DNA of 5,754 nucleotides, from assembly GCA_003567805.1 (NCBI GenBank), contig PWYP01000081.1:1-5754 (forward strand). The letters run 5' to 3'. The notes below the pieces were generated by a model that saw only the letters and a program-made list of their open reading frames with translations, was not told the DNA's origin and ran no database searches. Every line of letters starts with the position of its first letter. Position 1 is the stretch's first letter. Shown one piece after another: positions 1-4,890 of this stretch. The position numbers and the translations under genes were made by a program. Source of the stretch: PVC group bacterium. GTDB lineage: Bacteria; Verrucomicrobiota; Kiritimatiellia; UBA8416.

Positions 1-117
1 GCCGTAAACTTCGTCGGCTACCAGGAACTCCTCAAAAACAAACGCGCGACTGGCCGCGACAAGGATCGAGTAGACGTAGCAGAGCTTCTCAAACGTAACG
101 CCAACAACAACGCGTAG
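1..117 (+). CDS. C-terminal end of a nucleotidyltransferase-like protein (partial)
   Basis: The frame is open from the first base and ends at TAG 115-117, giving 38 residues. The peptide contains NFVGYQELLKNKRATGRDKD followed by RVDVAELLKRN. This resembles the C-terminal tail common in small nucleotidyltransferases of the AbiEii/DUF6036 type, where a segment like 'sleDLIanKRAaGRpqDlaDveaL' closes the protein. The Lys-Arg-Ala, Gly-Arg and Asp-Val positions support that reading. The catalytic part lies outside the window, so activity cannot be judged. If the family is right, it could be the toxin half of a TA pair or a nucleotide-transfer enzyme. The family call is from memory of the tail motif only; that the frame is coding is more secure than the name. 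Confidence 0.6.
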   Translation, partial: AVNFVGYQELLKNKRATGRDKDRVDVAELLKRNANNNA

Positions 118-127
118 CCCCCCGGAG

Positions 128-172
128 CCTGTCCGCCGTCATGTCCCGCGTAGTTCGCAGAACGAAGCGGGA
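128..172. repeat. REP-like hairpin, copy R1
   Basis: The palindromic core is 144-172. The outer stem is TCCCGC (144-149) with GCGGGA (167-172). An internal loop places GTA (150-152) opposite GAA (164-166). The inner stem is GTTC (153-156) with GAAC (160-163), and the loop is GCA. The 5' arm is preceded by a diverged copy of itself with a 12-nt period: 128-139 and 140-151 match at 9 of 12 positions, both containing TGTCC. The same architecture with different stem sequences recurs at 3333-3374 and 3426-3458. It lies 27 nt after the stop of the leftmost gene. There is no U-tract, so it is not a classical terminator. A half-like piece with CGCGAAGCGCGAAG follows at about 176-189. Confidence 0.7.
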
Positions 173-216
173 GCCCGCGAAGCGCGAAGAAGGTTCCCCC
201 ACCTCATCCCTGTCTC

Positions 217-439
217 CACTTTCAGCTTTTCCCCACTGCCCATCAGCCTACGCGCCACCCCATCTTCCCCTTCTGCGTTTTCTGCGTGTTCTGCGGTTCC
301 CCCAGCAGAGCCTAACAGCCTTCGTGTCTTGGCGCCTTCGTGGTTAAATCCGCCCTCCGCAGTGCCCTGCGTAGTCCCATACCCCATAAGGAGTCGGGAC
401 GAAGCACGGGACCTCCGACCTCCGACTTCCGACCTCCGC
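217..439. repeat. Composite microrepeat region, copy A
   Basis: This is most of the 325-nt spacer between the first gene and the phosphatase. In order it contains: TTTCAGCTTTTCC at about 220-232; three 9-nt units TTCTGCGTT, TTCTGCGTG and TTCTGCGG at 271-296; CAGCAGAGCC at 303-312; a 27-nt element at 319-345 built from CCTTCGTGTCTTGG and GCCTTCGTGGTT; GGAGTCGGGACGAAGCAC at 390-407; and a heptamer array ending at 439. The same modules recur in the same order and strand in copy B (2401-2640) and partly in copy C. The + strand is pyrimidine-rich. Open frames here are repeat translations, not genes. Confidence 0.75.
412..439. repeat. Heptamer tandem repeat (four units)
   Basis: Four consecutive 7-nt units occur at 412-418 CCTCCGA, 419-425 CCTCCGA, 426-432 CTTCCGA and 433-439 CCTCCGC. 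The array stops 3 nt before the stop codon (443-445) of the minus-strand phosphatase, so the repeat reaches the very end of that gene. Copy B carries only about one unit (near 2629-2635), so unit number varies between locations. Confidence 0.75.
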
Positions 440-442
440 CCC

Positions 443-2221
443 CTACCGTTTCACAGGCTGCACGATGTGATCGAGAAGATTACCATTACGCGTCATAACT
501 TTGATATCCCGCTGATGCTCGGATAGCGTAACGAGAAGAAAATGCCGGATCGCGGACGAGCGCGCAAGGTACCACTCCTCCTCCGGGGTCCGCGGCACGC
601 GCTCCCCCACACCCCAGGCACCATCGCCAATATAGATGATGCCATCCGCGGCCTCTTCGCCATTGCGCAACGGCACAGTACGTTTATAGGTGTGATCATG
701 ATTTTCAAAAGCCACCTGAATTCCATACCGTTCCATTAATGGCACCCAATGCTCACGCACCCGCACCGAAACGCGTCCACTGAAAGAACGATGCGAAGGA
801 TAAGCTGGCACATGATACACAGGCAACACATGCAGAATATCAGTCCGTGCCCGCAAAACCTCTTCAAACCACTCCGTCTGTGGTCCGGCTACCGGTGTCG
901 AGTGATCCGTATCAAGCAAGATGATGCTTAAATAATCCGACACATCCAGCACGCCATACCCCGGATGCCCCGGAAAGGCAAACATGCTGTAGTAGAAAGG
1001 CGCAATTTCATTGCGAAAAGCATCGGTTAACACAACAGGATCTTCCTCCTCAGCATGACGGAAAAAGTAGCCTTGTTTGACCTCGTGATTCCCGATCCCC
1101 ATCAACACCGGAACGACCCTTCCCGACTCATCCACCAGCGTGTTTTTCATTGCGTCAAAAAATTCATCCCACCGGTACCACCGGCGCACAAGCCCATCCG
1201 CATAGGCGAGATCGCCACCCCACACAATCGCATCCAGATCATAGCGCATCGCGATGCGATTCACTTCCTCCATCCACGACTGCCGGTGTCGCACATCGCC
1301 CCCGATCGCCAGGCGCACGGGACGATCCAGAGTCGCCGGCATGGTACGGAACCGATAAACGGAACTGGACGCATGCGCGGAAAAACGAAACGTGTACTCC
1401 GCATCCGGCTGCAGATCCGTTAGCTCTACCGTATGAACCCAACGTGGAATCCCGGGGATCGGTTGGCTTTGTACGGTATCTTTTTCGCCAAGCTTCTGCC
1501 CATCGGCATCACCATAAATCACCGTTCCAGCCTCTACCCCCTCCGTATGCCATTGGATGGTCATCGTTGTCGTCGGGTCCTGCTGCCAGGTAAGATAAAA
1601 TGCAAGCGGCTCAACCACAGGCTCAATCAGCGACACCCGCAAACCCAGACATATATCCGAACTGCTTGTGTTGTTATTATGCAACGATACGGCCAGAATA
1701 TTTGTTCCCTGCACCAAAGGTGGATTATCGATGAGAAGAAGATCCTGGGTTTCCCAAGGATTCGTAAAGCCCGTGGCTGCCGTCTCAAACGTAACGGGAC
1801 CTTCCGGCATTAATGCGCTACGCGCAATTTCCTCTCCATTCAGATAATAGACAGCCGCATCATCCAGTATTTGCTCAATCTTCAGTTGTTGCCCCTCGGC
1901 ATCGCCCGTATAAACAAATGAGGTACGCAGATAATACGTGAGCAGATTCGGTTCCATCTCGGTTTGCAAACCCGGCTCCGGCCACCGTCCGGTTCGACCC
2001 CCTGTGTCGTATCCCAAAAGCCCCGGACCTTGCGACCAGGCATCATCCGGATAATCCGGCATGCGCCAAGCATCCCCCAGATCCTCATTACCGTCGTGAT
2101 ACCGCCATACACTATCAAAATCGACTAAGATCGTTTCCGGTGTGAGCGCATAACCGGTTCCCGCCAGACAAAAACACATCACGCCCAATAACAACTGCAT
2201 CGCCAACTTATTCATACCCAT
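443..2221 (-). CDS. Exported purple-acid-phosphatase-like metallophosphoesterase
   Basis: This protein of 592 residues probably hydrolyses phosphate esters outside the cytoplasm with a two-metal centre. Residues 1-25 form a type I signal peptide (basic MGMNK, hydrophobic core, AGTGYA before LTPE). About 30-200 resemble a galactose-binding-like sandwich domain (ILDDAAVYYLNGEEIARS, then VQGTNILAVSLHN). About 204-293 are the fibronectin-like N-terminal domain of purple acid phosphatases (LTWQQDPTTTMTIQWHT). The metallophosphoesterase domain follows: GGDVR (Asp309), GGDLAY (Asp337, Tyr340), GNHE (Asn378, His379), VYH (His470) and NHDH (His508, His510), where the usual Gly of GHxH is Asn. All expected ligands appear present. 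The frame extends upstream to 2296, but ATG 2221-2219 is chosen because GGAGG lies 6 nt upstream and the signal peptide then starts at residue 1. It is convergent with the leftmost gene and flanked on both sides by composite repeats in direct orientation. The substrate is unknown. Confidence 0.88.
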   Translation of the reverse strand: MGMNKLAMQLLLGVMCFCLAGTGYALTPETILVDFDSVWRYHDGNEDLGDAWRMPDYPDDAWSQGPGLLGYDTGGRTGRWPEPGLQTEMEPNLLTYYLRTSFVYTGDAEGQQLKIEQILDDAAVYYLNGEEIARSALMPEGPVTFETAATGFTNPWETQDLLLIDNPPLVQGTNILAVSLHNNNTSSSDICLGLRVSLIEPVVEPLAFYLTWQQDPTTTMTIQWHTEGVEAGTVIYGDADGQKLGEKDTVQSQPIPGIPRWVHTVELTDLQPDAEYTFRFSAHASSSVYRFRTMPATLDRPVRLAIGGDVRHRQSWMEEVNRIAMRYDLDAIVWGGDLAYADGLVRRWYRWDEFFDAMKNTLVDESGRVVPVLMGIGNHEVKQGYFFRHAEEEDPVVLTDAFRNEIAPFYYSMFAFPGHPGYGVLDVSDYLSIILLDTDHSTPVAGPQTEWFEEVLRARTDILHVLPVYHVPAYPSHRSFSGRVSVRVREHWVPLMERYGIQVAFENHDHTYKRTVPLRNGEEAADGIIYIGDGAWGVGERVPRTPEEEWYLARSSAIRHFLLVTLSEHQRDIKVMTRNGNLLDHIVQPVKR

Positions 2222-2227
2222 TTTCAC

Positions 2228-2232
2228 CCTCC
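2228..2232 (-). promoter_or_regulatory. Shine-Dalgarno site of the phosphatase
   Basis: On the minus strand GGAGG sits 6 nt before ATG 2221-2219, inside GGGAGGGTGAAA. This strong site decides the start over the upstream in-frame ATG at 2296 and the ATG at 2215. No convincing -35/-10 pair was found upstream of it. Confidence 0.75.
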
Positions 2233-2358
2233 CGGTCTGATTTACTAACATTTCCCTAACACCATTACACATATTGCGCACCTCTACAACCCCCAAACCC
2301 CACGAAACTGATTCTCTCTCCCATTTTCCCCAACGCCCTCACCCCACTCCCCACCAGC

Positions 2359-2388
2359 AATCATCCTGCCCCCAAATCATCCTGCCCC
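2359..2388. repeat. Short direct duplication, 16-nt period
   Basis: AATCATCCTGCCCC occurs at 2359-2372 and again at 2375-2388. A related copy, ATCATCCTGTCCCC, occurs at about 3495-3508 in copy C. It is one of several short building blocks shared between the spacers. Confidence 0.65.
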
Positions 2389-2592
2389 GCAGAGCCTATC
2401 AGCAATTTCAGCATTTCTGCTTTTCAGCTTTTCAGCTTTTCCCCATCCCCCTTCTGCGTTTTCTGCGTGTTCTGCGGTTCCCCTCCCCATTTCAGCATTT
2501 CAGCATTTCAGCTTTTCCCGACATAAGCCCACCAGCCTTCGTGTCTTGGAGCCTTCGTGGTTCAAACCAGCAAAGCCCATGATCCCGTACCC

Positions 2593-2616
2593 TCCCGACC
2601 TCGCAGGGAGTCGGGA
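2593..2616. repeat. Small inverted repeat in copy B
   Basis: TCCCGAC (2593-2599) and GTCGGGA (2610-2616) are perfect 7-bp arms around a 10-nt loop. The 3' arm belongs to the shared GGAGTCGGGACGAAGCAC module. Copy A keeps only a weaker TCCC/GGGA pairing. There is no U-tract, so a terminator role is not supported. Confidence 0.45.
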
Positions 2617-2663
2617 CGAAGCACTGGACCTCCGCCCTCTAGCCTACTCTCGCGTTTCTACAT

Positions 2664-2692
2664 TTGATTTTAGCCGCCTGCTCTGCTAGTTT
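2664..2692 (+). promoter_or_regulatory. Weak candidate promoter of the TA operon
   Basis: TTGATT (2664-2669) could serve as -35 and TAGTTT (2687-2692) as -10 with a 17-nt gap, leaving a leader of about 13 nt before the antitoxin ATG. The -10 matches the consensus at only three positions, so this is a placement suggestion. Confidence 0.25.
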
Positions 2693-2711
2693 TGTGTAGC
2701 TGGAGGTAAAC

Positions 2712-2936
2712 ATGACAGTAGCACAAGCCATTCAGAAACATATAGCATCACTGCCCGAAAACACGTTGCAGGAAGTCCTTGATTTTGTCGAATTTCTCGA
2801 AATGAAACGCGCGGCAACCGCTACCCCCCCCCACGATCAAAGCTGGTCAAACTTTTCTCTCGCCTCTGCCATGCACGGATTGGAATCAGAAGAAAGCCCG
2901 TACACTCTCGCCGATATCCGCGAGGAAAGACCGTGA
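2712..2936 (+). CDS. DUF2281-type antitoxin of a type II TA pair
   Basis: This 74-residue protein probably neutralises the PemK/MazF-like toxin encoded immediately downstream. Residues about 3-33 (QAIQKHIASLPENTLQEVLD, then FVEFLEMKR) match the short helical DUF2281 segment found in many VapB/MazE-like antitoxins. Residues 45-74 form a separate tail (WSNFSLASAMHGLESEESPY, then TLADIREERP) expected to contact the toxin. GGAGG at 2702-2706 lies 5 nt before ATG. The stop overlaps the toxin start by 4 nt (GTGA), indicating translational coupling. Such pairs usually repress their own promoter, but no clear operator is visible here. Oddity: a run of nine C (2824-2832) encodes the Thr-Pro-Pro linker between the two parts. 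Confidence 0.8.
   Translation: MTVAQAIQKHIASLPENTLQEVLDFVEFLEMKRAATATPPHDQSWSNFSLASAMHGLESEESPYTLADIREERP
2824..2832 (+). repeat. Nine-C homopolymer inside the antitoxin gene
   Basis: The run lies in codons 38-41 (Thr-Pro-Pro-His), at the hinge between the N-terminal helical part and the C-terminal tail. Loss of one C would shift the frame for the whole tail and carry translation past the toxin start to a TGA near 2948. Runs of this length can slip during replication. Confidence 0.9.
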
Positions 2937-3280
2937 TTACGGAAGGTGACATTGTCTTGTTTGAGTTCCCGCAGACAGACAAGTCCAGCGGCAAGCTACG
3001 GCCTGCGCTTGTACTTCGAAAATGTCCGGGACAATATGATGACTGGCTCATCTGCATGATATCCTCACAGCTTCGCCAAGCGAACACGGATCTCGATGTT
3101 ACCATACGCTATAATGACCCGGAATTTGAGACCTCGGGACTTAAAATCGAAAGTGTTATTCGCGCGTCAAGGTTGGCCGTAATATCCGCCGACGTTCTCA
3201 AGGGCTCGATTGGCAAATTATCGGCAACACGAATCAAAACGATCCAGCAGAGCATAGCAAACTGGATAGCAGACCAATAA
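2933..3280 (+). CDS. PemK/MazF-family toxin (endoribonuclease)
   Basis: The product has 115 residues, normal for the family. MazF/PemK toxins cleave mRNA at short sequences and slow growth when their antitoxin is lost. Family hallmarks appear in order: GDIVLFEFPQTDKSSGKLRP at 5-24 with the conserved Arg23-Pro24, ALVL at 25-28, CMISSQ at 41-46 (the usual Thr of MITSQ is Ser44), SGLKIESVIRASRL in the middle, and the closing GSIGKLSATRI segment. The start is GTG 2933, with AGGA (2923-2926) 6 nt upstream inside the antitoxin gene. The start overlaps the antitoxin stop, so the two are co-translated. No truncation or missing key position is seen. The exact cleavage sequence cannot be predicted. Confidence 0.88.
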   Translation: MITEGDIVLFEFPQTDKSSGKLRPALVLRKCPGQYDDWLICMISSQLRQANTDLDVTIRYNDPEFETSGLKIESVIRASRLAVISADVLKGSIGKLSATRIKTIQQSIANWIADQ

Positions 3281-3332
3281 CCCGACCACCCCCCTTCTGT
3301 CCGCCCCATCCCCCCACTCTCTGTGTCTTCTG

Positions 3333-3374
3333 CTTGTCCTCCATCTTGTCCTGCATAGCTTTAGCGAAGGAGGA
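3333..3374. repeat. REP-like hairpin, copy R2
   Basis: The 5' arm is duplicated with a 12-nt period: CTTGTCCTCCAT (3333-3344) and CTTGTCCTGCAT (3345-3356). The rest is AGCTTTAGC and GAAGGAGGA to 3374. The outer stem is TCCTCC (3337-3342) or TCCTGC (3349-3354) against GGAGGA (3369-3374); the distal arm pairs perfectly, the proximal one with a mismatch. The internal loop is ATA opposite GAA, and the inner stem is GCT/AGC. It interrupts the microrepeat of copy C. Confidence 0.68.
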
Positions 3375-3425
3375 GGTTCTCTGTGGTAAATAACCAGCAG
3401 AGCCCACCAGCCTTCGTGTCTTTGG

Positions 3426-3458
3426 CTTGTCCTCCATAGCTCGAAGAGCGAAGGGGGA
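3426..3458. repeat. REP-like hairpin, copy R3
   Basis: After CTTG, the outer stem is TCCTCC (3430-3435) with GGGGGA (3453-3458; one G-T pair). The internal loop is ATA (3436-3438) opposite GAA (3450-3452). The inner stem is GCTC (3439-3442) with GAGC (3446-3449), and the loop is GAA. It splits the CCTTCGTGTCTTTGG / GCCTTCGTGGTT element, which is uninterrupted in copies A and B. Confidence 0.72.
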
Positions 3459-3555
3459 TGCCTTCGTGGTTCAAACCAGCAGAGCCCACCAGCCATCATC
3501 CTGTCCCCCATTTTCCTAAAAACAACATTGGCATCAACCAATATACGATACCACT

Positions 3556-3596
3556 AACTCCATAAATACCATAATTATGGAGTTGACGACTCCATA
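3556..3596. promoter_or_regulatory. Three-half-site operator before the ATPase
   Basis: AACTCCATAA (3556-3565) and TTATGGAGTT (3575-3584) form a perfect 10-bp inverted repeat with a 9-nt spacer. A third half-site, ACTCCATA (3589-3596), follows in direct orientation. The second arm overlaps the -35 box and the third lies between -35 and -10, as expected of a repressor-binding site. The binding protein is unknown; autoregulation through the winged-helix-like part of the ATPase is one possibility. Confidence 0.6.
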
Positions 3597-3611
3597 TTAA
3601 CAACATACGAT
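3583..3611 (+). promoter_or_regulatory. Promoter of the ATPase gene, probably leaderless
   Basis: TTGACG (3583-3588, five matches to consensus) and TACGAT (3606-3611, four matches) are 17 nt apart. Transcription would start about 7 nt downstream, at or next to the A of ATG 3618. The only G-rich stretch, GGGG at 3613-3616, is 1 nt from the ATG, too close to act as a Shine-Dalgarno site, so a leaderless mRNA is likely. Confidence 0.55.
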
Positions 3612-3617
3612 CGGGGC

Positions 3618-4763
3618 ATGATAAAAAGAAATATCGTATTCCCCGAGGGTAATTTCTTTCTTTTTGGTCCGCGGGGCAGTGGCAAATCCTACTGGCTGCA
3701 CAATGCGTATGCAGACGATGTGGTCTATATCGACCTGCTGGAATCGCGGGTATGCAACCGGCTGTCAGCAGATCCGCAACGACTCACGGAGTACATACCC
3801 GGAAGATATGCCGGATCGGTCATCATTGATGAAATACAGAAGATACCGGCGCTGCTTGATGAGGTACATCGCCTGATCGAGCAGAGCAGGAATCTGCGTT
3901 TCATTCTGACGGGCTCCAGTCCCAGAAAGCTGAGGCGGACCTCGTCGAATCTTCTGGGAGGGCGTGCTTCAACATGTCACTTCCATCCTCTGACGGCCAT
4001 GGAACTGGGGGGTGCCTTTGACCTTGTGAAAGCGCTGCGATACGGGCTGCTACCGACCCTTTATGATGCCGAGAAAAATATAGCCCCGGACAACTACCTA
4101 GCCGGCTATATTGAGGCCTATCTCAGGGAAGAGATTCTGCAGGAGGGGCTAACCCGGAATGTTGCCGCCTTCAACCGTTTTCTCGAAGCGGCGAGTTTTT
4201 CCCAGGGCGAAGTGCTAAATGTCACACAGGTGGCACGAGAATGTTCGGTACACAGGAAGGTCGTGGAAAGCTATTTCCAGATACTGGAAGACCTCCTGAT
4301 CGCGCACCGTATACCTGTGTTTACGCGAAAAGCCAAACGCAGGCTCATTCAGCATGCCAAGTTTTATTTTTTTGATACTGGCGTGTATCGGGCGATCAGA
4401 CCAAAAGGTCCCCTCGACACCCCGGAGTTAATCGACGGTGCTTCACTGGAAACCTTGGTGCTCCAAAACTTGCAGGCACACATTAATAACCACAAACGCA
4501 AATATACGATACACTATTGGCGGACAACTGCCGGCAAGGAAGTCGACTTCATCCTGTATGGTGACGATGGCCTCGTCGCCATTGAGGTTAAGCGTAGCCA
4601 AACGGTGACCCCAAAGGATGTATCCGGTCTACGGACATTCATGGAAGATTACCCAGCGACAAAAGCCGTGCTGTTGTATGGCGGGGACAAACACCTGGAC
4701 ATCAATGGAATTCGCGTAGTGCCAATCCTGCATGCGTTAACGCACCTGGACAAACTACTCTAG
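3618..4763 (+). CDS. AAA ATPase with DUF4143 C-terminal domain
   Basis: This 381-residue protein has the usual length and domain order of the AAA_14-DUF4143 family, widespread stand-alone bacterial and archaeal ATPases of unclear role. The N-terminal ATPase has Walker A GPRGSGKS (17-24), Walker B SVIIDE (67-72), the ILTGSSPRKLRR sensor segment (96-107) and LLGGRA (112-117). A middle part (about 195-230, NVTQVARECSVHRKVVESYF) looks like a winged helix. The C-terminal part has EVDFIL (308-313) and IEVKRS (322-327), giving an Asp310 and Glu323-X-Lys325 arrangement like the PD-(D/E)XK nuclease fold. Nuclease activity is not established for the family. It stands alone, with its own promoter and a three-half-site operator, and apparently no Shine-Dalgarno site. 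The frame is intact. The stop is followed by 127 nt of non-coding DNA without an obvious terminator. Confidence 0.88.
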   Translation: MIKRNIVFPEGNFFLFGPRGSGKSYWLHNAYADDVVYIDLLESRVCNRLSADPQRLTEYIPGRYAGSVIIDEIQKIPALLDEVHRLIEQSRNLRFILTGSSPRKLRRTSSNLLGGRASTCHFHPLTAMELGGAFDLVKALRYGLLPTLYDAEKNIAPDNYLAGYIEAYLREEILQEGLTRNVAAFNRFLEAASFSQGEVLNVTQVARECSVHRKVVESYFQILEDLLIAHRIPVFTRKAKRRLIQHAKFYFFDTGVYRAIRPKGPLDTPELIDGASLETLVLQNLQAHINNHKRKYTIHYWRTTAGKEVDFILYGDDGLVAIEVKRSQTVTPKDVSGLRTFMEDYPATKAVLLYGGDKHLDINGIRVVPILHALTHLDKLL

Positions 4764-4804
4764 CGCATCAATCAAAAAGCATCTCGTGCCTGTGATCCGC
4801 CCCC

Positions 4805-4832
4805 CTCCCCACCAGCAATTTCAGCATTTCAA
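4805..4832. repeat. Microrepeat fragment, copy D
   Basis: CTCCCCACCAGCAAT (4805-4819) and the overlapping AGCAATTTCAGCATTTC (4814-4830) are exact copies of pieces at 2347-2361 and 2401-2417, on the same strand. Here they are joined, whereas in copy B about 40 nt separate them. They lie in the 127-nt spacer before the RhuM gene. Confidence 0.7.
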
Positions 4833-4890
4833 CTTTACCGTCCCCTCCCCATCATGCACTATACCCACAATCACCATCGAGAGGCACAAC

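Larger units (their letters stand above)
2347..2640. repeat. Composite microrepeat region, copy B
   Basis: This spacer lies between the phosphatase and the TA operon. It contains CTCCCCACCAGCAAT (2347-2361, repeated at 4805-4819), a 16-nt-period duplication (2359-2388), AGCAATTTCAGCATTTC (2401-2417, repeated exactly at 4814-4830), TTCAGCTTT units to 2440, TTCTGCGTT/TTCTGCGTG/TTCTGCGG at 2452-2477 identical to copy A, three TTTCAGCAT-like units at about 2489-2515, the CCTTCGTGTCTTGG...GCCTTCGTGGTT element at 2536-2562, and GGAGTCGGGACGAAGCAC at 2607-2624. Module order and strand match copy A. I see no gene in 2297-2711. Confidence 0.75.
3311..3508. repeat. Composite microrepeat region, copy C, interrupted by two hairpins
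   Basis: This is the spacer after the toxin gene. It has a CTCTGTGTCTTCTG piece (about 3319-3332) continued by GGTTCTCTGTGG (3375-3386) after hairpin R2. CCAGCAGAGCCCACCAGCC occurs twice (3394-3412 and 3476-3494). CCTTCGTGTCTTTGG (3411-3425) is continued by GCCTTCGTGGTT (3460-3471) after hairpin R3, and ATCATCCTGTCCCC follows at about 3495-3508. It matches copies A and B in order and strand but lacks the GGAGTCGGGACG module. No gene is seen here; minus-strand frames are repeat translations. Confidence 0.7.

Noticed and set aside
139..387. Minus-strand open frame of 82 codons beginning MGYGTTQGTAEGG
   Set aside because: It translates the microrepeats (NHEGAKTRR and GTAEHAENAE are typical repeat-derived peptides) and has no ribosome site or family match.
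1245..1258. 14-bp palindrome CGCATCGCGATGCG within the phosphatase gene
   Set aside because: A palindrome of this length is roughly expected by chance in a window of several kilobases, and it lies in ordinary coding sequence.
1055..1593. Long plus-strand open frames (122 and 147 codons) opposite the phosphatase
   Set aside because: Their translations are low-complexity, rich in His, Pro and Arg, and match no family. The minus-strand frame has a signal peptide and full catalytic motifs, so these are antisense shadows.
2222..2296. Upstream extension of the phosphatase to ATG 2296
   Set aside because: It would bury the signal peptide behind 25 residues, and the strong GGAGG site serves ATG 2221.
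217..3508. Spacer repeats as CRISPR or integron attC sites
   Set aside because: Units are too short and irregular for CRISPR, with no unique spacers of constant length. The repeats lack attC core sites, there is no integrase, and the phosphatase is opposite to the other genes.
3218..3541. Minus-strand open frame of 107 codons over the toxin end and copy C
   Set aside because: It is almost wholly repeat and hairpin sequence read on the other strand (for example the RREPPPSLKLCRT-like stretch), with a TTG start and no ribosome site. Only its first ten residues are noted as a possible PIN remnant.
4786..4890. Upstream extension of the RhuM frame to GTG 4786
   Set aside because: The extra 35 codons are copy D repeat, and a good ribosome site points to ATG 4891.
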